Positions 11,077 through 22,468 of a stretch of 64,000 bases of DNA are shown piece after piece (the first letter of the stretch is position 1; every line of letters begins with the position of its first letter). The stretch lies in assembly GCA_025174535.1 (NCBI GenBank), contig JALBUN010000003.1, positions 124,001 through 188,000 on the forward strand, read 5' to 3'. Position numbers and translations under genes: made by a program. This DNA is from Cantharellus purpuraceus. Its lineage: Eukaryota; Basidiomycota; Agaricomycetes; Cantharellales; Hydnaceae. Below the pieces are notes generated by a model. It saw only the letters and a list, made by a program, of their open reading frames with translations. It was not told the DNA's origin and searched no databases.

Positions 11077-12505
11077 TGTTTTGGAACCCGCAAAATTATG
11101 GTGTTAGGGCAAACTCTAAATCACCACAATTCCGTGAATGAACAGCTGAGAAGAATATCAAACCCTGCTGCAGCACAACTCCAGAAACGATTTAACGCTT
11201 GTACTTTGGTTACAATCCTTTGTATTGGTCAATGCAGACTATACGCAGAAAGGTAATACGCTTCTTAGCAGCAAGAAATGAATAAGACTTCCAGAGTCTA
11301 GAGTTCACGGACGCTTAGGGGTCCAGATATTCCAAAAAGAGGGGAATGCACTTAGAGGCTAAAGGAAGTAGGTGGATGAATCCAACCGCCCAACCAGTGG
11401 CACTCAGAAGCGGGTAACAGCGATGTGTGAAGTAGTCTAGCAACTGCTTCACACGAGTTCAAGCTTCTAATGCTCTGCAAAGGCAGTACACACTAGTTAC
11501 TTAAACAAGAGCACTAATGGCAGGACTATCGACAGACAATCTCACCCTGTAGATTCGGAGTCACGTGAGGCAGATACTACACTCACGCCCAAAGCAGGAA
11601 TATCACTACTAGTGCAATCAAGTACAGTTACACAACTGTAAAAGATCCTTGAACTGGTAATCAACAGTTACTGAGATAGAGGATGACACTGTATGTCACT
11701 CTAGTCACACTGGTGTGCAGAAGATGGGTAGAATATGATGATATGTTATTCTTTCAGAGGCAGAATGGCCTCCTTATATATTGTATTTACAGGGGCTGAC
11801 TAATGCTTCTGGAATATTCTACCTATTAATAGATGGAAGCTACTGGAAGGTTGTGGAAGGTGGAAGAAAGGGGTAGAATATTCCAAGCCAATCACAGGAT
11901 CTGATCACAGCACTAACACTGATCAGGAGCTGAATAATGGTTCTGGAAAGTTCTATCTAATAATAGAAGGAAACAGCTAGAATGTTATGGAAAGGGGTAG
12001 AATATTCCAAGGCAATCACCTGATTTGATCACCCATCAGCTGATCTGATCCCTGAGCTAGGCACTGATCAGGCAAAAAGAAGGGTGTCCACCCTGTTTTC
12101 TGCACTGGTTTGGACAGCCATGGATAGCCACATGTCATGTGATGATCTGCACGGAAAATAGTGCCCTGAGAGGCTGTGGTTGTTAAGTTAGAGAATATTT
12201 ATTGATCAGAGACATCTGAGCTTGAATTGAGGCCAAATGCCTGGTCCAAAAGGGGAGAGCCGGCTGTGTGAAGGTTTGTGGGCGCCTATGGGTCCACAAC
12301 TGTAGCACAGCAGAAATAAATGATTCTGGGCCGAGTTCTGCATGGAATATTCCCAGAAAAATATGGAAAAATAGAGAATATTTGAATAAGTCCATTCCAG
12401 GTACAAGCATCAAATATATGCTGATATTTAGGAATGGAAAAGCAAAGAATAGCACATTGGTGCTGCATAAATGGAATTTGATAGGGAAAAGGTGATTCCC
12501 ATACA
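11077..12505 (-). repeat. solo LTR of a sister subfamily inserted in pol, 1429 bp
   Basis: It has the same termini (TGTATGGGAATC ... GGTTCCAAAACA) and a similar R/U5 half to the LTRs of units 1 and 2, but a diverged U3. It is flanked by perfect 5-bp duplications GGCAG (11072-11076 and 12506-12510). No internal element sequence remains, so it is a solo LTR left by LTR-LTR recombination. Its TATA box is TATATAAGG (plus 11771-11780), with a TGATCA-rich U3. Confidence 0.93.
11886..12075 (-). promoter_or_regulatory. TGATCA-rich U3 of the solo LTR
   Basis: In the position where the other LTR subfamily has TGAGTCA sites, this LTR carries four TGATCA palindromes (near 11901, 11919, 12026, 12065) and partial copies (CTGATCTGATCC); a fifth lies at 12203. 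The motif may be a diverged regulatory array; the binding factor is unknown. The same sequence occurs at about 187-376. Confidence 0.4.
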
Positions 12506-15500
12506 GGCAGGGTGTAGGTAAGAAGATGATGTGCGCGGATGATAACCGTAGAGTAGAAGTGCGGGGGCTAGACCAGTAGCCAGGTGGGGAGTGTTGTTGT
12601 AAGAGAACGCGAAAGGAGTGGTGAGAGCCGCCCAGTTGTCGCGCGCGGGGCTTACGTAAGAGCGCAGTGCGGTTTCCAGCGTCTGATTCAAAATCTCTGT
12701 CTGCCCATCAGCTTGAGGATGATAGGCAGTAGTTAAGGCTCTTTTCATGTTTAGCTGTTTGCATAACTCTTTCCAAAAAGTGCTAGTCCATCTAGAATCC
12801 CTATCGGATATGATTTGCTTAGGGATTCCATATTTGGACAGTACATGTTCAAAAAATAACCGAGCTGTACCCTCCTCATTAATGGTACCTTGAGTAGGGA
12901 TAAAGATTCCATATTTTGTGAGTTTATCCACTATTACCAGGATGGAATCATACCCATTGCTCTCGGGCAATTCCGTGATGAAATCCATGGTTACGACTTC
13001 AAATGGATTTTCTGGAATAGGAATGGGCTGTAATAATCCAATGGGTGTGTGTCGCCTAGGTTTGGCTTTCTGGCAAATGTCACAGCTCACGACAAACTTT
13101 TTGACATCTCTACTCATTCTAGGCCAATAGAAAGTAGAAGACAGCTTGTTGTACGTCTTGTGATAACCCGCATGAGCTCCTTCAGTGATTTCATCATGAA
13201 TTTCACTTAGAAGTTTAGCTTGCTCATCCTTGGGTACACACAGCCGGTAATTTCCATTCCAATCTTCAAAGTAAAGCAATCCGTCCTCATTTTCAAAAAA
13301 GAGAGGATGCTTTGGGCTGATCCAATTAGACTCCTGTCGTAATTCAGATCTGACCCTTTTGAAGTAAGGATCTTTGGCATACGCATCAACTATTTTCTGA
13401 ATCTCCTCCTGAGCAAGGCTAGAGACTAGATTATAGCTTTTGGCTGTTACATATGGAATGGTGAAGTCTTCTTCAAGGCTGGTATTAGCTTGGATGGAAG
13501 AAGAATACACTTTCTGTGGAATTCTCTGGTTCTCTTCTTCATACGCAGCCATTAACATTAAAGTCCTGGCTTCGAATTGGGGAGAGATGTCAGAATAAAA
13601 ATCCGCAAGTGGATCCTGTTCTGAATCCAGGATAGTAGGAATGGTGTCATCAGAAGAAGGCCCATCTTGGTATGGAACATTTCTCCTGAGTCTAGAGATA
13701 GGATCTACATTGGAGTGAACCCGTCCTGCTCTGTGTACGATCTTTAATTCAGGGTATGCAGCAAATACTGTTCCCCAAGTTAATAACCGCCTATTAACAT
13801 TTTGGTAGGTCCGACTCCAGATAAGGGCTGCATGGTCTGTAATTGCTACTACTTTCTCCCCTTCAATGTAGGGTTGAAATTTGATAAGACCATCTCGTAA
13901 CGCAAGCGCCTCTCTTTCCGTAGGAGAGTAATTTCTTTCAGCTGGTTTCAAGGTACGAGACCAGTAAGCAATGACTCGTTCTACTGAAACCGTAGTGTTT
14001 TCAAAGTCTTTATCCCAAGTACCTGGCTTAGGGAGAGTTTCCTCCTTTGACATGGGAATCACCATTTGGGGTACAGGTAATCCTTTGTCATATGCTGATT
14101 TGAGTTTCTCATACCCTTTGGTACCCTTGAGATCTCTGATTTTGAGAGGTTGGATCTGCTGAAGTATAGCGGCAATTCCAACATCACATGCATCAGAGTA
14201 GACTCTGTATCCAAGACCAGGAATGGCATATGCCCTAACTGGTGCACTGACTAGGGCATTCTTAGCCAAATCAAAGGCTTCCTGTTGAATAATGCCCCAT
14301 TCCCAAGTTGAATTCTTTTTGAGCAATTCAAACAAAGGGGCTACAATCCATGCATAGAATGGTATATATGAAGAAAAGTATACCACCATTCCGAGGAAGA
14401 TTTGTAGGTCATGCACATTCTTTGGCTCTGCCAATTCTAGTATAGCATCTATCTTCTCCTTGTGAGTTGATAGACCCAACCGTGATACCTTCTGTCCCAA
14501 CAGTAGCAAAGACTGGTAGGCCAAATGGCACTTGGCAGGAGATAAGGTGATTCCTGACTTTTCTATAGCTCTGAACACTTTGTCCAGATGTACTAAGTGT
14601 TCTTTGAACGTCTTGGAATATATGACAATATCATCTATATAGACCAGGGCAAATACCCATAGAAAAGGTGCTAGGACACCTTGCATCACTCTTTGAAAGA
14701 CTGCAGGCCCATTCCGATACCCAAAAGGCATCCGTTTGAACTGATACAGTCCTCTATGAGTTCTGAATGCAGTTTTTTCTTTGGCACTGTCCGACATTTG
14801 CAGCTGCGTGAAACCCGCTAACGCATCCAAAGTGGATAACCAACGAGATCCCGTAAGTGCCTGCAAAATGGAATCTTGTCTTGGCAAAGGAAATTCATCT
14901 GGGACAGCAATCTCATTGAGTTTCCTATAGTCTATACACATTCTTGGTTTCCCATTACGATAGGCTATAAGTGCTGGGAAACCCCAAGGACTTTTGGATG
15001 GTTCAATGACTCCGAGACTGAGCCAAGCATCCATTTGCTTGTCAATGACTTCCCTTTTGGCAGGTGAGGCATTATAAGGTGGTAGTGAAATTTCTTTGGC
15101 CTCAGGCCTGAGATTGATTTCAACTCTTGCATCGTAATTGCCAAGTCTGCCATCAAGACCAAATGCGTCTTTATGCGCCAAAACTGTGTTTTGGAGAGCC
15201 TTCCTATTGAACTCATTGAGCTCTGGCGAGAAGTCAATTTCATCCAACAGTTGGTTTTCAGGAACATCCTCAGGAGGAGTCTCCTGAGCCTTAGGTCCTC
15301 CTTGTACCACCTCTCCATCTGATTCAAGAGAGGCAACAGTAGGTATTGTACCAGACTCAAAGTTCTGTTGAGCAAGAGCTTTTATAAGTCTGGCATGAGA
15401 GAGTCTAGTCTCTAATTGACTCTGATTCAAATTAGAAGTCCGATCCAGCCAATTGGAAGGATTCCTAGCATGACCCAGAAGTTGTCCTTGATGTATAGTA

Positions 15501-18500
15501 ACTGGTTGTGATGAAAATTGCTAACATGTAGGCACGGGTTATTCCGAGATACAATTGCATCTGAAATGCCATAGAAATCTTCAGGCCCGTGGTTGGAGTG
15601 AAGCACTTTTTCCACATAAACTTCATTACTATTCCCAGGGAAATAGATAGAAGCTGGAATTAGAGAAGCAGTTTCAGGAGGAATTGTGACAGGATGTAAG
15701 GCCCTGACACTTGAATCTGAAATGCGTGCTCTAATCCGTTTCCGAGATTTCTTAATACATCTATGAGCCTTGAACTTTGCAGTCAGAGATGCAAGGTCAG
15801 GTAGGGCTCTTATTTTAAAGGTGTGACCATTTTCATCCAATAAGGGTGAGCTCACTGAGTTCTCAATTTTAGCTTTCCGTCCAGTATTACCAAACATAAG
15901 ATGGCTATCTGAGCCTTCTCTTAAAAGCGAGATTGAGTACTGATCAGCAAAATCATTCCCAAGAATGACAGGGGTAGTCATGCCTTTGACCACATAAGCT
16001 TCAACTTCAATTTGGACTGGTCCAGAGTCAGAGTCAAAGTAAATGGGTATTGTAACGTATCCAGAAATTTTTGATGTGCCAGTAACTTGTATCAAGTTAA
16101 TTTTCTGACCCGTTTTGATTTTAGGAGGATTCTCCATAGAGCAGAGAGCTTTCTGAGAGATAAGGGTTATGTCTGAACCAGAATCAGCTACAAGGGTAGT
16201 TTGATTCTTCCCATATTCTCCCAGCCAAACATTTGTAGTGGTTGCAGAAGATCCAAGGAAAGCACAGCCAGCTGGTCTGGACATGAAACGCTTGAGTTTA
16301 ATCAAAGAGTTTGGAGCCCAACTAGTAAGCTTAGAATTCCTTAGGAATGCAGCTACATGTTTGGAATCTTTCATTAACCTTCTCCTCTCTTGACGAGATT
16401 TAGGAGTGAACGTCTCAGAAAAAGATTTTTCCAGAGACAAAGGCTCAGAAGATTCTTCTCTATTAGGTATGGATCCCCCCAGTCGGGACATACTTTCCAG
16501 CAAGCTCATGGCTGGTTTGGCAAGTTGACAATGTGCTTCTATATCCTGAGCAGAGTCCTGTTGATCCAAAGAAGGTTCTTCAGGAATATTCTCAGTTGCA
16601 ACATTATTAACATGAGCATTGTCTGAATTTGAATCTACTTCTGATTCATGAAGTGATTCAAGGTACATATCCTCATAGGCAAGGTCTGCATTAGCTTCTT
16701 CATTAGAAACCGTGTAACGTGTATGGGCAGAGCGAGATGCTGAACTGGCATGTTTGCACTCATTATCCCAATGCTTGTTACTGCCACAATGCCTGCAGGG
16801 TCTAGCTCCTTTGGATTCAGGTGTGGAATTTTTAGACACATTAGAATCATCCCGAGGGAATTTTGGAGGATTCAATTTGGATGACCATCCAACCAGATGA
16901 GCTCTAGCATCTCTAAAAGATCTGTTCGAGTCAAACCTAGGTTTGGGTTGATGCAAAGAATTTTCCAAATTTCTAATACGTCTTTCCAGGTTGTCTCCTG
17001 AAGAGAAAGGAGCATGCGACAATGATTCCTCGTGATACTTGATAGCAGTTTGGAATTCCACTGCAGATGAACACCTGTGAGCATCAATGACTGTATGCCA
17101 GTAAGGTGGTGCACCATTCATGATTTCCAATATAAGCTCTGAGTCTGACAGCTTGCTGACCAGTCTCAATAGCTCTGACTTTCTAACGTAATACTCACTA
17201 GGAGTCTCATTAGTAAAGCCAGGCTCTCTGAAAGTAGCACGAGTTGCTCTAGCTTTCTGCCTATCCAACCAGGCTCTGTTCATATAGTATGAACCAATGA
17301 CTTCTCTGATGGACTTCCAGTCCTCAGTTGCTTCTTGGCGGTAGGATAATGGTAAAGAGAAAAACCACCGCTCTGCTCCTTTACGCAACCGCAAAGGGAT
17401 TATTTGTCCCAATTGCTTGAAGACCGTAGGAGATCGCTGAGCCAAATGATTTACTTTCAATATCCATTGAGCCAGATTGTCAGGGTTTCCATCCCATTCA
17501 GGGACTAAGTCCTGACGCAACTTGTTATCAAAGTAAGCTTCTAGCTTGCTCTGAGTTACTGGAGCGTCTAATCTGAGATTAGGGTCTCTCTGATCAAGAT
17601 CCCCCCAGTCTGGACTATGACTGTAACCTCCACCATCACCTCCATCAGGAGGACCTGAGCCTCCATGCCTTCCAGGAGGAGGAGGATTACTCCTCACACT
17701 TCTATGTGGCAATGATGGTCTAGGTAAAAATGGATTAGGTGTATGAGGGGGACCAAGAGATCCGTCATCATCAGGAGGTTCACCTCCAGGAGGTGGAGCA
17801 CCTCCTCCAGAAGCTCCATAAGGTCTGTGAGGAACCGTAATGGATTCTGGAATGCCCAAAGTACCCCTGCTCCGAACTTGAGGAGGAGTATAGAACATTT
17901 CTTCCAAACCTGCAGATCCAGTAAGTTTACTAGGATCCTGATGGTAAGGAGAATTGAAAAGAGTAGAGGGTCTGGGACCACGATTGTAAACCACAGACTG
18001 TCTCTGTCTAATCCGTTCATGATCAACTGGAAAGTTTTCTCCTTGATCCGTTCTGGAAATCAAAGGAGCTTCCTTAGCAGTATAGGCAACAGTGGACTGC
18101 TGAATGTTTCTAACAGGCATAGATGCATGAGGAGGAACTTCATGTCCAAGGACAGGGTTCACTGGTGCATTAATGACCTTGGCTTCATAGAAACTAGTAT
18201 CTGCAGCAACCTTTCTCTGCAAAGCAGCTTGGGCAGCAGCAAAACGAATTTTGAAGCCGTTAATGTCAGAAGACATTTCCGCAATATCTGGGAGTGCAGG
18301 AGACAAAAAGTCATCCTTGACTGGTTTCCATATACCATTAGACTTGGATACCGCATCCCAATAAAATGCCAAAAAGTTTTCTACATCTTCACGTAGCGTA
18401 ACACAAAGCACTTCCATGTCCTTAGAACTCCAAAGGGAGTCACTAGGCCATTCTGAAGGCAATGAAGGGACAGTAGGAGTAGGAAGTTTCATCTGCTGCA

Positions 18501-19275
18501 ATACACTTTCTCTTTCACTTGCAAGGTGATTGAGTGCATCTAACAGTTGCTTATACTTCCATGGATCAAGATAATACCCCGTACTACCATGTTGACTAAC
18601 CCGTCCAGGATGTCCGAGTAGTACTACATTGAGTAAGGCTAACTCTTTCTTGAAGAGTCCAATAGCAAGGCGATTCAGAGCTCTAGTACCTGGTGCTTCC
18701 GCACGATTAAAGCTCATCTCTGCAATGCTAAGGAGTGCATCTCTTCTGGAAGAGAGTAGGGGATCAAGTCTGACCTCTCTCCGTACTCTTGCTGCACTGA
18801 AGCTTTTCAAAGGCTTACCAGGCACTACAAAGACATTTTGTAATGGTCCTGTGATAAGGGGTCCATCAAAAGTCCAATTGGTAAGTGCATGGTCAGTCTG
18901 ATCAACTTCCACAGCAAAAGAGGCATCCGCAGCACTAATCTCTTCATCTGTAGTAAATGTCTGGTCAAGATCATTCACAGGAGTGAGTGGGGATCTAGTG
19001 TGCAAGAAACCAGGAGTAATAGGGGCAATTGGTCGCTCTGGTTGAGCAGCCAAAGGAGTAGACGGGTCGTCCTCAAGTTGTTGTTGTTGTCGAATTGTTG
19101 AGGTAGACATGTTGCTCAGCTTGAATGAGGTCAACTTGTCACGAGGTCGATACGATTCGAAACGAGTTTGAATACGAGTTGGTGTTGGATAAGGGTTTAG
19201 ATAAAGAGGAGAGTTAGGATTAGAGGAGGAGGGCAGACGAGTGTGACTATAGAACTTGTCCTCTGGAAATTCCAA
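12506..19275 (-). pseudogene. gag-pol of unit 2 (Gag to integrase core)
   Basis: First frame 19275-15427 (1282 codons): a Ser/Thr-rich N-terminus, a Pro/Gly-rich stretch near residue 490, a retrotransposon Gag domain at about 580-740, a CX2CX4HX4C knuckle near 830 and a protease with DSG near 1030. A missing A in a run (15514-15517) then shifts frame. The second frame starts at 15430 and carries RT (YIDD near its residue 263), RNase H (YSDA near 412, TDH near 530), the integrase HX3H...CX2C finger (near 755) and a D,D,E core (about 815-912). It runs into the solo LTR at 12505. Start 19275 is the first Met after the primer site; a Met at about 19110 is possible. Gag and Pol share one frame with no programmed shift visible. 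Confidence 0.92.
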
Positions 19276-19388
19276 ATCGGTTTGTTCCAGATTACGAGAA
19301 ACTATATTGAGTAAAGACTTAGTGATAGAGGATTGGGTTATATCTGCAATGGTGCTTAGAATCTACACTCTAGACACTGCTTAAGCAA

Positions 19389-19406
19389 TTCCCAGAGCGT
19401 CCACCA
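19389..19406 (-). other. primer-binding site, unit 2
   Basis: Identical to the site at 7689-7706 and in the same position, one base inside the 5' LTR. It is complementary to a tRNA 3' end ending in CCA. Confidence 0.75.
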
Positions 19407-19407
19407 A

Positions 19408-20860
19408 TGTTTTGGAACCTGCAAAATTATGGTGTTAGGGCAAACTCTAAATCACCACAATTCCGTGAATGAACAGCTGAGAAGAATATCAAATCCTACT
19501 GCAGCACAACTCCAGAAACAATTTAACGTTTGTACTTTGGTTACAATCCCTTGTAATGGTCAATGCAGACGATACGCAGGAAGGTAATACGTTTCTTAGC
19601 AGTAGGGAATGAATAAGACTTCCAGAGTCTAGAGTTCACGGACGCTTAGGGGTCCAGATATTCCAAAAAGAGGGGAATGCACTTAGAGGCTAGAGGAAGT
19701 AGGTGGATGAATCCAACCGTCCAACCAGTGACACTCTGAAGCGGGTAACAGCGATGTGTGAAGTAGTCTAGCAACTGCTTCACACGAGTTCAAGATTCTA
19801 ATGCTCTGCAAAGGCAGTACACACTAGTAACTTAAACAAGAGCACTAATGGCAGGACTATTGACAGACAATCTCACCCTGTAGATTCGTAGTCACACGAG
19901 GTAGATACTACACTCACGCCCAAAGCAGGACAATCACTACTTTGAGTGCAATCGAATACAGTTACACAACTGTGAGCGACCCTTGAACTGGACAATCAAC
20001 AGTTACTGAGATATAGAGGATGACACTGTATGTCACTCTAGTCACACTGATGTGCAAATGATGGGGTAGAAATGGTTATTTATTCAGAGGCAGAATGGGC
20101 TCCTTTTATATTGTATTTACAGGAGCTGACTAATACTACTGGAAACTTCTACCTATTAATAGATGGAAACTACTGGAAGCTAGTGGAATATGTGAGAAGG
20201 GGGTGGAAGTTTCCTAGCCAATGAGCTGCTTGGATTTGCTCTGACTCATGGCATGAGTCATGGATGGAGTCATAGTGTGACTCAGAGCAGGAGTCATAGT
20301 ATGAGTAATCACAGGAGTCATGGTATGAGTCATGGAAGGAGTCATAGCATGAGTCATGGCAGGAGTCATTGCATGAGTCACCATTACTCAAATAACTCGG
20401 TCAATACTTCGTTTCCCAGGCTGATTAGCACAGCTATGGGTAGGCATGGCTTCTATTGAACTCTCCACTGAAAATGGAGTTAGGAGGTGCAGTGGTTGCG
20501 AAGATATTGAGCATTTACTGGCAGTGGTGACCAGATTGAGTCGGAGATTGAAATGAGTCATGTGATCGACAATGAGTCAGTTGTCCGGGTGACTCCGGCT
20601 GACTTTGAGGCTGCTGACATCTGCGAAGGTTTGTGGGTCCATGTGGGTCCCAAAACTTCGCCCAGCAGAACAATAAGTTTGTAGACTCATTTCTGCATGG
20701 AAAATTCCCAAAAAAATATGAAAAAATAGAGAATATTTGAATGGCCCTGAATCAAGAGAAAGCAGCAGATATATGCTGATATTTTAAGGCCATGAAGCGA
20801 AATTGTACAGTTTTGGGACTTTAAACAAGATCTTTTTAAGGGAAAACCAGTTCCCATACA
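19408..20860 (-). repeat. 5' LTR of unit 2, 1453 bp
   Basis: The partner of the LTR at 7708-9157. It differs by about two substitutions and three single-base homopolymer differences that I could find. It carries the same TATA box (plus-strand 20101-20110) and the same TGAGTCA array (20242-20382). On its right it abuts an inverted piece of a related LTR starting ATTAC, the expected target-site duplicate. Confidence 0.93.
20242..20382 (-). promoter_or_regulatory. TGAGTCA site array in the 5' LTR of unit 2
   Basis: The same array as 8540-8680, in the U3 of the LTR that should drive unit 2, with the TATA box at plus 20101-20110. The core sites are unchanged between the two copies. Confidence 0.75.
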
Positions 20861-21041
20861 ATTACCTTTCTGCGTATAGTCTGCATTGACCAATACAAAG
20901 GATTGTAACCAAAGTACAAACGTTAAATCGTTTCTGGAGTTGTGCTGCAGCAGGGTTTGATATTCTTCTCAGCTGTTCATTCACGGAATTGTGGTGATTT
21001 AGAGTTTGCCCTAACACCATAATTTTGTGGGTTCCAAAACA
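20861..21041 (+). repeat. truncated gypsy LTR in opposite orientation (181 bp)
   Basis: This is the reverse complement of the terminal 181 bp of the LTR family, closest to the solo-LTR subfamily, ending GGGTTCCAAAACA at 21041. It joins the 5' LTR of unit 2 directly. The simplest reading is that the chromovirus inserted into an older, rightward-facing LTR about 180 bp from its end. The remaining part of that LTR, ending in ATTAC, should lie left of the whole array, outside the window. Confidence 0.88.
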
Positions 21042-22468
21042 GCCTCTCTGATGCCATGGGGTGCAAATGTTTCCTTCACTTAACATTATTGGAAAGCCAT
21101 TTCCCAAATATTGTGAGGTTTTTCTTTAATTTTGAGATTTTTGTTTGCCATCCAGATGGACGACAACACTCCAGGTAGCCTCCAGGATGTTTTCTCGTCT
21201 ATGAAGCGTAATTTCACTTGGGATGCAGCTTTTGAGCTCTGGGTGCTCGTGCTGTGGCGTAACATTTTTTTCCTCGGCCCTCCTTTCTTCCTGGAGGATG
21301 CTTTATGCATCAATTGGTGCGTCAGCATGAGTTTGAGGCTCACTGCATTCGCCTTGAATGTCTATCACTTCTCCCCAGAACTTTGACAATGCTGCTCAGT
21401 TTCATTTAGAAGCTGATGGTAGACCGTTCGTGAAATTACCACCCAGTCAATGAAGAATGCTCTGCACTTAGAGACGTAGATATTGTGCGGTGAGGCGCCA
21501 ATTTTTCCCTCTTCCTTCTGGACACCTTTTTGTCGCATAATAGCCTCAGTGGTATAATTGTGAGCACGAAGACCGTTTGCATTATTATCAGGCGCCTTGC
21601 TCATTATTTCTTTCCTGTCAGTTGTGTTATGTATGCTGCTGCCATGGGATACTGTACAAGTCTCAGTTCCATTTGTGCCAAGTTCTACGAACCCTCGATA
21701 GATTGATGCGAGTGACGAGGAAGTGCTTCGTGATGCATTACCGTTGAAATTTCCTAATAAGTTCAAGAAGCACCATAATCACAAAAAGCCCATATTGGCT
21801 GGACAGAAGGGACCTACAGCATGAAGGAGTCATCTCAGGCATATGGTGAGACATTCTTCTAAGTTTCAAATACGTGCAGTCTTTCCAGTGTGCAGTAATA
21901 ACAGAGTGTGGTTCAAAGGGGGAGATGTGAGTAGAGAGAAAAGAACCCACGTTGTGCTAGAGGCATGTCGGGTATGGTCCAGATACAGATTAATCTCCCT
22001 GGTATCGTGCAGGCCCGAATATCGACGTTGTAATACAAAGGCTAGCGAGTCATGAAGAGGCGATTGACGCAGAAAATGAAGTATAATGACGTATACGGCC
22101 ACTCGATATACAGAACGCTTACAGTCATTCTTCCTATCCCACGTCAAATATACTTTATCATTGCCAATTCCGTCGCCGCCTACACAGGTTGTACGTTTCT
22201 ATTTTACTCTAGCTTCCCTGCGTTCACACTTCGCAGCATTCTTGAGCTCTGAGTTTTTCTGCAGCATCTAATATACAGCAATCTCCACTTCGAAGTCCTG
22301 GCATCTAACACAGTTCGGAAGGTGTTCTACTTGGCCAGCCTGGCCACTCCATCTCATCCACCATTCGCTCACACGCAGCAATTAACACACGGTCTATTCC
22401 GTATAGCACTGGCATTGCTTCGAGGGTTATGTCAAGTTTATAGACGAACCCAAAACGACATCTATAAA
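21042..22468. other. unassigned stretch between retroelements and P450 arm
   Basis: No recognisable gene. An ORF on the - strand (21766-21365, 133 codons) is the longest and matches no family I know. Neighbouring frames (21343-21086 and 21950-21738) might be further exons of the same unknown gene, but I found no convincing junctions. It could equally be decayed transposon sequence. Confidence 0.4.
21365..21766 (-). CDS. hypothetical ORF, 133 aa
   Basis: A hydrophilic 133-codon ORF with several Asn/Thr/Lys-rich stretches and no signal peptide, membrane segment or known motif. It may be an exon of a larger gene extending right to about 21950, or a shadow. There is no support beyond its length, and it borders a retroelement junction, so degraded transposon sequence is a fair alternative. 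Confidence 0.2.
   Translation of the reverse strand: MNLLGNFNGNASRSTSSSLASIYRGFVELGTNGTETCTVSHGSSIHNTTDRKEIMSKAPDNNANGLRAHNYTTEAIMRQKGVQKEEGKIGASPHNIYVSKCRAFFIDWVVISRTVYHQLLNETEQHCQSSGEK

Larger units (their letters stand above)
7708..20860 (-). mobile_element. Ty3/gypsy chromovirus, unit 2 (complete, LTR to LTR)
   Basis: A complete element read leftward. In its own orientation it has a 5' LTR (20860-19408), a tRNA primer site, one gag-pol frame from 19275, a chromodomain tail ending at 10382, an extra ORF (10205-9189), a polypurine tract (9171-9158) and a 3' LTR (9157-7708). The domain order Gag, CCHC knuckle, protease, RT, RNase H, integrase, chromodomain identifies a Ty3/gypsy chromovirus. 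It is 13.15 kb long because a 1429-bp solo LTR plus a 5-bp target duplication interrupts pol; without these it is about 11.7 kb, long for this class. The integrase is split and one frameshift lies between protease and RT, so the unit should not be autonomous. Its 3' LTR is at the same time the 5' LTR of unit 1. Confidence 0.93.
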
